Assembly (NCBI GenBank): GCA_905200265.1
Contig: CAJKJS010000011.1
Location: 1-14,117 of the forward strand
Length of the DNA stretch: 14,117 nt
Origin: an uncultured Oscillospiraceae bacterium
Lineage (GTDB): Bacteria; Bacillota; Clostridia; Oscillospirales; Acutalibacteraceae
Reading direction: 5' to 3'
Shown: positions 1 through 6,548 of the stretch, piece after piece
How the letters are laid out: every line of letters begins with the position of its first letter
Position numbering within the stretch: the stretch's first letter is position 1
Position numbers and translations under genes: made by a program
Notes under the pieces: model-generated
Databases searched by the model: none
The model's input: only the letters and a program-made list of their open reading frames with translations
What the model was told of the DNA's origin: nothing

Positions 1-326
1 AGGGTGTGAACAGCCTCATTAAGGACGGAGCGAAACCGGTCACCTGTGCCCAGGATATTTTGGAAGAATATAAGGGAATTCAAGTTCCGGTTCATAAAAC
101 GCCCATTCATCCTGTCAAATCACCGGAAACAGAATCCTACCGGCCGGATGGTTTGTCAGAAGAAGCTCTCGCGTTCTTTCAGGCGTTATCGTCTGAACCC
201 CGGCATATCACAGAAATCTGTGCACAAACGTCCCTTTCTATAGCGAAAGCCTTGTCGGCAGCTACGGAATTGGAGCTTTGCGGGTTTATTCAATCTTTTT
301 CGGGAAGACGGTATGCCAAAATATAG
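1..326 (+). CDS. dprA: DNA processing protein DprA, C-terminal end (5' truncated by window)
   Basis: This is the last 107 codons of DprA/Smf, the protein that loads RecA onto incoming single-stranded DNA during natural transformation. The first visible residues, GVNSLIKDGA, match the conserved end of the Rossmann-like DNA-binding core, followed by a linker segment containing AQDILEEY. From about visible residue 49 (LSEEALAFF) to the stop there is a compact region that fits the DprA C-terminal winged-helix domain, ending in GFIQSFSGRRYAKI. The reading frame is open to the left edge, so the GTG at position 6 is an internal valine codon and not a start. The gene ends with TAG at 324-326. In many Bacillota dprA lies directly upstream of topA, as here. 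Identification is firm from motif order and context, but only the tail can be judged. Confidence 0.93.
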   Translation, partial: GVNSLIKDGAKPVTCAQDILEEYKGIQVPVHKTPIHPVKSPETESYRPDGLSEEALAFFQALSSEPRHITEICAQTSLSIAKALSAATELELCGFIQSFSGRRYAKI

Positions 327-339
327 ACGGCAATAAGTA

Positions 340-380
340 TTTTGAAAACCTTTTCGTTTCTAATCAAAAGGTTTTCAAAA
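340..380. repeat. Perfect 15-bp inverted repeat between dprA and topA
   Basis: The left arm TTTTGAAAACCTTTT (340-354) and right arm AAAAGGTTTTCAAAA (366-380) are exact reverse complements around an 11-base loop. The repeat begins 14 bases after the dprA stop. Only three of the fifteen pairs are G-C and no T-run follows the right arm, so it is not a standard intrinsic terminator. The right arm can also fold with downstream bases (GGTTTT 370-375 with AAAACC 379-384), giving a mutually exclusive smaller hairpin. It may be an RNA processing or attenuation element or a protein operator; the sequence alone does not decide. Confidence 0.85.
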
Positions 381-419
381 AACCTATTTCTGTCTGCTTT
401 CGAGACAATTTCTATCGAT

Positions 420-426
420 AAGGTGG
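420..426 (+). promoter_or_regulatory. Ribosome binding site that sets the topA start
   Basis: AAGGTGG lies 8 bases before the GTG at 435-437. The frame is open further upstream to a TTG at 342, but that codon has no Shine-Dalgarno sequence and lies inside the left arm of the inverted repeat. The site therefore supports GTG 435 as the start. Confidence 0.8.
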
Positions 427-434
427 TTTACAAA

Positions 435-2525
435 GTGTCAAATAATCTTGTCATTGTGGAATCGCCCAGTAAGGCGAAAACCATAAAAAAATATTTAGGT
501 TCGGGATACGATGTGGTAGCGTCGATGGGGCATGTGCGCGATTTGCCGGAAAACCGGTTGAGCGTGGATGTCAAACATGACTTTAAACCCCGCTATGCCG
601 TAATCAAAGGAAAAGAAAAACTGGTGGACGAACTAAAAAAGGCTGCGTCCGAAAGTGATAAAGTTTGGTTGGCAACGGACCCTGACCGGGAAGGGGAAGC
701 GATTTCCTGGCATTTAGCGTATCTCTTAGGAATGGATACCGATGAAGTCAACCGGGTAACTTTTAATGAGATTACAAAACACGGGATTCAGGAAGGTATG
801 GCCCATCCTCGTTGCATCGATCAGGATTTAGTGGACGCCCAGCAGGCCCGCCGGATTTTAGACCGACTGGTGGGGTATAAGCTCAGCCCATTTTTAGCCA
901 AAGTAATCCGTCGAGGGCTTTCAGCCGGTCGTGTGCAGTCGGTGGCCGTGCGTCTGATTGTGGATCGCGAAGAGGAAATCCGGGCTTTTGTGCCGCAGGA
1001 ATACTGGTCGATCGATGGGAAATTTATCCCGAAAGGAGAACGCAAACAATTTCCGGCGTCTTTCTATGGTCTGGCCGACGGTACCAAAGTAGATATTCAC
1101 AACGAAGAAGAAGCCAATCGTATTTTACAGGCGGTTGACGGCGCCGACTTCACTGTGGACAGTGTAAAAAAAGGCCAGCGCCGCCGTTCTCCGGCGCCGC
1201 CGTTTACCACATCGACCCTGCAGCAGGAAGCCAGCCGGAAATTGGGATTCCAGGCCCGGCGGACGATGAAAGTGGCTCAGGAACTTTATGAAGGCGTGGA
1301 GCTCAAAGACATGGGAGCTGTGGGCTTGATTACCTACATGCGTACCGACTCTTTGCGTATTTCGGAAGACGCCATTGCCGAAGTGCGCACGTATATTGGC
1401 GATCAATTCGGCAGCAAGTATCTGCCCGAAAAAGAACGCCATTACAAAACGAAAGCCAATGCCCAAGATGGGCACGAAGCCATTCGTCCCACTTCGGTAG
1501 CACTGCATCCGGACGATATCAAAGACAGCCTAACGGGGGATCAGTATAAATTATACGCGCTGATTTGGAAACGATTTGTGGCTTGCCAGATGAGCAACTG
1601 TCTGATGGCTACCACCCAGGCGTCTATTTTAGCAAACGGTTATCTGTTCAAAGCCAGCGGTTACCGTGTAACGTTTGATGGATTCACAGCGCTGTATGAA
1701 GAAAGCACCGAAGGAGCCGAGGAATCGGCCTCGAATCTGCCGGTTCTGGAAGCCGGTACACCGCTGCGAGTGAAAGAAATCGCTGGCCATCAGCACTTTA
1801 CGCAGCCGCCAGCCCATTACACAGAAGCTTCGCTCATTAAAGCGCTGGAAGAAAACGGCATTGGCCGTCCTTCTACGTATGCGGTTACCATTTCCACCAT
1901 TACCGCGCGGGAATATGTGCGCCGTGAAGGCAAAAATCTGATCCCGACCGAACTGGGTGAAGTTTCTACGAAATTGATGAAAGAGCATTTCCCCAAAATC
2001 GTCAATGTGCGTTTTACGGCCCAGGTGGAAAATGAGCTGGATGCCGTACAACGTGGCGAAGAAAATTGGGTGCAAACCTTGCATGATTTCTATGGGGAAT
2101 TCGATAAAACCCTTCAAAAAGCCAAGCAGGAAATGGAAGGGGTTAAAATCACATTAAAAGAAGACGAAACCGATCTGGTTTGCGAAAAATGCGGCCGGAA
2201 AATGGTCGTCAAAATGGGCCGGTACGGTAAATTTATTGCCTGTCCTGGGTACCCGGAATGCAAGAATATCAAAAAATATGTGCAATACACCGGGGCCGAA
2301 TGCCCGAAATGCGGCGGCCGTGTGGTGCTAAAGCGCACGAAAAAAGGGCGCATTTTCTATGGGTGCGAAAATTATCCCAACTGCGATTTTGTGTCGTGGG
2401 ATGAGCCGAGCAAGGAAAAATGCCCCCGTTGTGGAAAAACATTGCTAATGAAAAAGGGTAAAAAACCGAAACTCTATTGTGTAACACCTGACTGCGGATT
2501 TGAGAAGATCCGCGAAGAAGAATGA
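435..2525 (+). CDS. topA: DNA topoisomerase I (type IA)
   Basis: A 696-residue type IA topoisomerase that relaxes negative supercoils through a transient 5'-phosphotyrosine link. The N-terminal Toprim domain shows NLVIVESPSKAKTI with catalytic Glu9, and the acidic metal-binding motif DPDREGE with Asp82, Asp84 and Glu86. The active-site tyrosine is Tyr301 in ITYMRTDS. Three C-terminal four-cysteine zinc fingers begin near residues 583, 623 and 663 (CEKCG, CPKCG, CPRCG), the usual Bacillota arrangement; length is also usual. I start at GTG 435, giving MSNNLVIVESPSKAKTI, because it has a good ribosome binding site and matches family N-termini. A longer version from TTG 342 would add 31 residues of basic, unconserved sequence. 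The stop overlaps the trmFO start by 4 bases, which suggests translational coupling. Confidence 0.97.
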   Translation: MSNNLVIVESPSKAKTIKKYLGSGYDVVASMGHVRDLPENRLSVDVKHDFKPRYAVIKGKEKLVDELKKAASESDKVWLATDPDREGEAISWHLAYLLGMDTDEVNRVTFNEITKHGIQEGMAHPRCIDQDLVDAQQARRILDRLVGYKLSPFLAKVIRRGLSAGRVQSVAVRLIVDREEEIRAFVPQEYWSIDGKFIPKGERKQFPASFYGLADGTKVDIHNEEEANRILQAVDGADFTVDSVKKGQRRRSPAPPFTTSTLQQEASRKLGFQARRTMKVAQELYEGVELKDMGAVGLITYMRTDSLRISEDAIAEVRTYIGDQFGSKYLPEKERHYKTKANAQDGHEAIRPTSVALHPDDIKDSLTGDQYKLYALIWKRFVACQMSNCLMATTQASILANGYLFKASGYRVTFDGFTALYEESTEGAEESASNLPVLEAGTPLRVKEIAGHQHFTQPPAHYTEASLIKALEENGIGRPSTYAVTISTITAREYVRREGKNLIPTELGEVSTKLMKEHFPKIVNVRFTAQVENELDAVQRGEENWVQTLHDFYGEFDKTLQKAKQEMEGVKITLKEDETDLVCEKCGRKMVVKMGRYGKFIACPGYPECKNIKKYVQYTGAECPKCGGRVVLKRTKKGRIFYGCENYPNCDFVSWDEPSKEKCPRCGKTLLMKKGKKPKLYCVTPDCGFEKIREEE

Positions 2526-3853
2526 GCGCCGCGGTCACCGTGATTGGCGCCGGTTTGGCTGGTTGTGAGGCGGCCTGGCAGGTAGCTGAAAACGGTTTTT
2601 CGGTGGAACTTATTGAAATGAAGCCGCTCAAATACACCCCTGCCCATCAGTCTCCGGACTTTGCGGAACTGATTTGTTCCAATTCTCTCAAAGCCGCACG
2701 GGTGGAAAGTGCGGCGGGGCTTTTAAAAGAAGAAATGCGGCGGCTGGGATCGCTTCTTATGAGCTGTGCCGATACTTGCCGGGTGCCGGCAGGCGGCGCA
2801 CTGGCTGTTGACCGCCATTTATTTTCGGCAGAGGTAACCAAACGCATTCGGGAGCACAGAAATATTACGGTGCGCACAGAAGAAGTTACGTCCTTGCCTA
2901 AAGACGGCCTTGTCATTGTGGCAACCGGACCGCTCACGGAAGGGCCACTGGCCGATGAAATTTTTGCTTTGTGTGGCGGAAAGCTCAGCTTTTTTGATGC
3001 GGCGGCTCCCATTGTAACGGCTGAAAGTCTAAACTATGACCGCTGTTTTGCGGCCAGCCGGTACGACCACGGGGAAGACAGCGCGTACCTGAATTGCCCC
3101 ATGAATAAAGAAGAATACGAAGCTTTTTACGAAGCTTTGATACACGCAGAACGGGCTCCGGTTCATGACTTTGACGTGCAAAATCCGAAAGTCTATGAAG
3201 GATGTATGCCGGTAGAAGTGATGGGTCAACGCGGGCATGATACCCTGCGGTATGGACCGCTAAAACCGGTAGGACTTCGTGATCCGCGAACGGGTCACCG
3301 TCCCTGGGCTGTTGTCCAGCTGCGCCGGGAAGACCGGGACGGTACTCTATATAACTTGGTAGGGTTCCAGACAAATTTGCGATTCCCGGAACAAAAACGT
3401 GTATTTGGTATGATTCCAGGGTTAGAACATGCGGAGTTTGTACGGTACGGAGTCATGCACCGGAATACCTTTCTCAATTCCCCCGGTTTCCTGGGGGCGG
3501 ACTATGCGGTGATAAAGAGCCCGACTCTATTCTTTGCCGGGCAAATCACCGGTGTAGAAGGGTATATGGAATCGGCATCTTCTGGTTTAATGGCCGGAAA
3601 AAATGCGGTGTGCCGGTTGCGCGAGCTTGATCCGGTCATTTTATCAGAGCAAACCATGATCGGGGCTCTTTCCCGCCATGTAGCGGAAAGTGTCAGTCGG
3701 GACTTTCAGCCTATGGGTGCTAACTTTGGGGTATTGCCGCCCCTTACGCAATCGATTCGCGATAAACAGGAACGTTATGCAGCTTTAGCGCAGCGCGGGT
3801 TACAAGCTTTGGAACCCACCCTGCAGCGGCTAAAAGAGGAGGGTATTCGATGA
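2522..3853 (+). CDS. trmFO: Methylenetetrahydrofolate-tRNA-(uracil-5-)-methyltransferase TrmFO
   Basis: A 443-residue flavoprotein that makes 5-methyluridine at tRNA position 54 using methylenetetrahydrofolate and FAD, replacing SAM-dependent TrmA in many Gram-positive bacteria. The N-terminus carries the FAD-binding dinucleotide motif VIGAGLAGCEAAWQ (residues 7-20). The family's two functional cysteines fit Cys52 in ICSNSLKA and Cys228 in YEGCMPVE. A second flavin-contact region reads QITGVEGYMESASSG (341-355). Length is typical for the family. The start codon overlaps the topA stop in an ATGA junction, and no strong ribosome binding site is seen, so translation probably relies on ribosomes finishing topA. 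The topA-trmFO pairing is common in Bacillota. The end overlaps plsX by another ATGA junction. Confidence 0.97.
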   Translation: MSAAVTVIGAGLAGCEAAWQVAENGFSVELIEMKPLKYTPAHQSPDFAELICSNSLKAARVESAAGLLKEEMRRLGSLLMSCADTCRVPAGGALAVDRHLFSAEVTKRIREHRNITVRTEEVTSLPKDGLVIVATGPLTEGPLADEIFALCGGKLSFFDAAAPIVTAESLNYDRCFAASRYDHGEDSAYLNCPMNKEEYEAFYEALIHAERAPVHDFDVQNPKVYEGCMPVEVMGQRGHDTLRYGPLKPVGLRDPRTGHRPWAVVQLRREDRDGTLYNLVGFQTNLRFPEQKRVFGMIPGLEHAEFVRYGVMHRNTFLNSPGFLGADYAVIKSPTLFFAGQITGVEGYMESASSGLMAGKNAVCRLRELDPVILSEQTMIGALSRHVAESVSRDFQPMGANFGVLPPLTQSIRDKQERYAALAQRGLQALEPTLQRLKEEGIR

Positions 3854-4866
3854 AGATCATTGTAGATGCCTTTGGAGGCGATAACGCCCCTCTGGAAATT
3901 CTGAAAGGATGCCAGATGGCGGTGGAAGAGTACGGTGTGGACATTTTACTCACGGGCAGTGAAACGATTATCCGACAAACGGCTCAACAGCAAGGAATTT
4001 CCCTATCTCATATGGAAATTTTCGATGCCCCCGATGTCATTGCCACAGATGCGTCTCCCAAATCGATTATGCGGGAAAAAAAGGATTGTTCCTTAGCAGC
4101 AGGTCTAAAACTGTTGGCCGACGGTAAAGGCGATGCCTTTATTTCGGCGGGGAACAGCGGTGCGCTGGTATTTGGTACGAATATGATTGTACGGCGCATT
4201 CCGGGTATTAAGCGTATTGCATTTGCACCGGTTATGCCCAAACGAGAAGGCTTCTTCATGTTGTGTGACGGTGGCGCCAATGTGGAATGCCGGGCCGATA
4301 TGCTGGTGCAGTTTGGTATTATGGGATCGGCCTATCTGGAAAAAGTGATGGGTGTCAAAAATCCCCGGGTTGGTCTTGCCAACGTGGGAACCGAAGATCA
4401 CAAAGGCGGTACGCTACAGCATGAAACATTTGCTCTGCTACAAAAAAGCGGCCTGAACTTTGTAGGGAATGTGGAAGCCCGCGATATCCCCGGCGAGGGG
4501 GCCGATGTAAGCGTAGCGGATGGCTTTACTGGTAACGTGATTTTAAAGCTGTACGAAGGCGTTGCGATGGAACTGTTCGGCATGATTAAAGAACTGTTTT
4601 CAAAGAATTTGAAAACAAAATTGGCCGCTTCTTTGGTTCTGAATGATATGCGGGCGCTGAAAAAGCGGGTCGATTATAACGAGTACGGTGGGGCACCCAT
4701 TATCGGCGCTGCCAAACCTGTCTTTAAGGCCCACGGAAGCGCAAAGGCAAAGACGTTTAAGAATGCGATCCGGTTGACAAAAGCCTATGTGGAAGGACAT
4801 GTTATCGAAGAGATTTCCGAAGCAATTACGGCTTTTGAACAAGAGCATGGAGGGGAACAGGCATGA
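3850..4866 (+). CDS. plsX: Phosphate acyltransferase PlsX
   Basis: A 338-residue enzyme that converts acyl-ACP and phosphate to acyl-phosphate, the donor used by PlsY to start phosphatidic acid synthesis; it is a peripheral membrane protein in the cells studied. The N-terminus MKIIVDAFGGDNAP is the family signature (usually DAMGGDxAP). Further typical blocks are SAGNSGAL, RRIPGIKR, MLCDGGANVECR, NVGTEDHKG, FVGNVEARDIP and DGFTGNVILK. The start is well supported by GAGGAGGG (3836-3843) six bases upstream, although it also overlaps the trmFO stop. In Bacillus, plsX is followed by fabD, fabG and acpA before rnc; here rnc follows directly with a 4-base overlap, so the fatty acid synthesis genes, including acyl carrier protein, lie elsewhere. 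Confidence 0.97.
   Translation: MKIIVDAFGGDNAPLEILKGCQMAVEEYGVDILLTGSETIIRQTAQQQGISLSHMEIFDAPDVIATDASPKSIMREKKDCSLAAGLKLLADGKGDAFISAGNSGALVFGTNMIVRRIPGIKRIAFAPVMPKREGFFMLCDGGANVECRADMLVQFGIMGSAYLEKVMGVKNPRVGLANVGTEDHKGGTLQHETFALLQKSGLNFVGNVEARDIPGEGADVSVADGFTGNVILKLYEGVAMELFGMIKELFSKNLKTKLAASLVLNDMRALKKRVDYNEYGGAPIIGAAKPVFKAHGSAKAKTFKNAIRLTKAYVEGHVIEEISEAITAFEQEHGGEQA
4595..4617. repeat. Perfect 10-bp hairpin inside plsX
   Basis: TGTTTTCAAA (4595-4604) and TTTGAAAACA (4608-4617) are exact reverse complements with a GAA loop. The segment codes for part of KELFSKNLKTK in PlsX. It contains the same GTTTTCAAA/TTTGAAAAC element found in the larger inverted repeat before topA, but with the two halves in the opposite order. 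There is no T-run after it. It may be chance in an AT-rich lysine and phenylalanine codon run. Confidence 0.6.
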
Positions 4867-5546
4867 AAAATCTAGCCGAACTGGAAAAAAAGCTGCAATA
4901 CACGTTTCGGGATAAGGAACTTCTCCGTACGGCACTAACTCATTCTTCCTATGCCAACGAACACAAAGGAAAAGCTACCTGCAACGAGCGGTTGGAATTT
5001 TTGGGGGACGCCGTTCTTGGGGTTGTGGTAGCTGACTACCTGTATCTGCATTTTCCTGAATTACCCGAAGGGGAACTGACCAAAAAGCGGGCCGCTCTGG
5101 TTTGTGAAAAAGCACTGTCCAGTTTTTCCCGTCAAATCGGATTGGGAGATTATCTGCGTCTGAGCCGTGGGGAACAGCATTCCGGCGGGAAAGACCGCAG
5201 CAGTATTTTGTGCGATGTCTTTGAAGCTGTGGTAGCGGCCATCTATCTGGATGCCGGTATGGAGCGCGCTCGGGAACATATCCTTCGGTTTATTTTGCCC
5301 CAAATCAAGCAGGCAGGTACCAAACCCTTTAAAGATTACAAAACCACTTTGCAGGAAATCATCCAGCAGAACCCGGAAGAAGAACTTCATTATGTTCTCA
5401 CCGGGGAAAGCGGACCGGACCATGACAAACATTTTACGGTGGAAGTACACCTGAATAGTAATGTCATCGGAAAAGGCGGCGGACGCAGTAAAAAAGAAGC
5501 CGAGCAGCAGGCGGCCCGGGAAGCGTTGGAACTGATGGGGTATTAA
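4863..5546 (+). CDS. rnc: Ribonuclease III
   Basis: A 227-residue double-strand-specific endoribonuclease that processes 16S/23S rRNA precursors and structured mRNAs. The catalytic domain shows the signature NERLEFLGDAVL (residues 41-52), giving metal-binding Glu45 and Asp49, and the second acidic pair Asp118 and Glu121 in LCDVFEAVVAAIYLD. The C-terminal double-stranded RNA-binding domain runs from about DYKTTLQEIIQ (residue 157 onward) to the end, with the basic GKGGGRSKKEAEQQAA helix. Length is standard. Start choice is supported by GGAGGGG (4849-4855) seven bases upstream and by the ATGA overlap with plsX. In Bacillota rnc commonly precedes smc and ftsY; here one radical SAM gene intervenes, starting on the base after the rnc stop. 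Confidence 0.97.
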   Translation: MKNLAELEKKLQYTFRDKELLRTALTHSSYANEHKGKATCNERLEFLGDAVLGVVVADYLYLHFPELPEGELTKKRAALVCEKALSSFSRQIGLGDYLRLSRGEQHSGGKDRSSILCDVFEAVVAAIYLDAGMERAREHILRFILPQIKQAGTKPFKDYKTTLQEIIQQNPEEELHYVLTGESGPDHDKHFTVEVHLNSNVIGKGGGRSKKEAEQQAAREALELMGY

Positions 5547-6533
5547 ATGAAAAGCGGAAGCTTGGCCTTTTTTGTGCCCCATAAAGGGTGTCCATTTCAC
5601 TGCTCCTTTTGTGATCAAAACAAAATTACCGGGCAGCAGCGCGTGCCTACCGCTGAGGAAGTTTTGCGAACAGCCGAAGAACAAGCAAGATATCTCGGAA
5701 AGCGAATCCCCTTTACAGAAATCGCTTTTTTTGGAGGAAGCTTCACCATGATTGATCCAATAATCATGGAAAACCTGCTGAAAGCCGCGCAGACAGCCGT
5801 ACAACAGTACAGGTATAAAGGCATTCGCCTTTCCACGCGGCCCGATGGAATTTCGGATTCCATGTTACGGCTTCTTCGCCAGTATGGTGTAACGACCATT
5901 GAACTGGGAGCCCAAAGTATGAATGCAGATGTGTTGCGGTTAAACGGCCGAGGTCACACACCGGAACAGGTAGAAGAGGCCAGTCGTGCCATTCATGAAT
6001 ACGGCTTTCAACTGGGTCTCCAGATGATGACCGGGTTGCCCGGGGACAGTGAGGAGCAGGCCAGAGAAACGTGTGTAAAGCTTTATGGCTTGTCACCCGA
6101 ATATGTACGGATCTATCCCACCCTTGTGCTTCCGCATACGGCACTAGCCAGATGGTTTCAGGAAGGTAACTACCAGCCGCAGACACTGGAAGAGGCGGTC
6201 TCCCTTTGCGCCGAGCTTATCGTTCAGTTCGAATCCCACGGATGCCGTGTGATTCGTGCCGGTTTACATGATGAAACGGGTGTGCGAGTGGATCATATAG
6301 CGGGACCTTATCATCCTGCTTTTGGGGAATTATGCCGCAGCCGAATCTTTCGCAACCGTTTGGAAGCTAGGCTACAAAAAGCAGGCACCTATCATGTACA
6401 TGTAGCCCCACAGGATTTGTCGCTTTCGGTAGGACAAAAAAAGCAGAATGTGCGCTATTTTGAAGAAAAGGGATATTGTATAAAACTAATAGCCGATCCT
6501 CTTATGAAACGAGGGGATTTTCAAATCAAATGA
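5547..6533 (+). CDS. Elp3-like radical SAM protein lacking the acetyltransferase domain
   Basis: A 328-residue radical SAM protein. Residues 10-26 (VPHKGCPFHCSFCDQNK) carry the CxxxCxxC cluster motif with Cys15, Cys19 and Cys22, which would bind a 4Fe-4S cluster that cleaves S-adenosylmethionine. GGSFT at 63-67 is the SAM-contact motif that follows, and later blocks STRPDGIS, ELGAQSMNADVL, GLQMMTGLPGDSEEQ and VRIYPTLVLPHTALA match the Elp3/COG1243 branch. True Elp3 proteins, which modify tRNA wobble uridine, continue into a GNAT domain and are over 500 residues; here the protein stops after a short C-terminal region. The substrate is unknown. Its ATG directly abuts the rnc stop (TAAATG) with only a weak GGGG upstream, implying coupling to rnc. 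I recall similar genes between rnc and smc in some anaerobic Bacillota, so a role in RNA modification is plausible but unproven. Confidence 0.88.
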   Translation: MKSGSLAFFVPHKGCPFHCSFCDQNKITGQQRVPTAEEVLRTAEEQARYLGKRIPFTEIAFFGGSFTMIDPIIMENLLKAAQTAVQQYRYKGIRLSTRPDGISDSMLRLLRQYGVTTIELGAQSMNADVLRLNGRGHTPEQVEEASRAIHEYGFQLGLQMMTGLPGDSEEQARETCVKLYGLSPEYVRIYPTLVLPHTALARWFQEGNYQPQTLEEAVSLCAELIVQFESHGCRVIRAGLHDETGVRVDHIAGPYHPAFGELCRSRIFRNRLEARLQKAGTYHVHVAPQDLSLSVGQKKQNVRYFEEKGYCIKLIADPLMKRGDFQIK

Positions 6534-6548
6534 AAGGGGGCGATTACG

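Noticed and set aside
342..434. N-terminal extension of TopA from TTG 342 (31 residues).
   Set aside because: TTG 342 lies within the inverted repeat and has no ribosome binding site, the added residues do not resemble the TopA family, and GTG 435 has AAGGTGG at the right distance.
4774..4802. Perfect TTGACA in the 3' part of plsX as a possible rnc promoter.
   Set aside because: No acceptable -10 hexamer at 16-18 bases; the best candidates match only about three of six positions.
5061..5804. 247-codon antisense open frame opposite rnc and the radical SAM gene.
   Set aside because: It begins with TTG without a ribosome binding site, shows no recognisable domain, and lies opposite two well-supported genes; it is a coding shadow.
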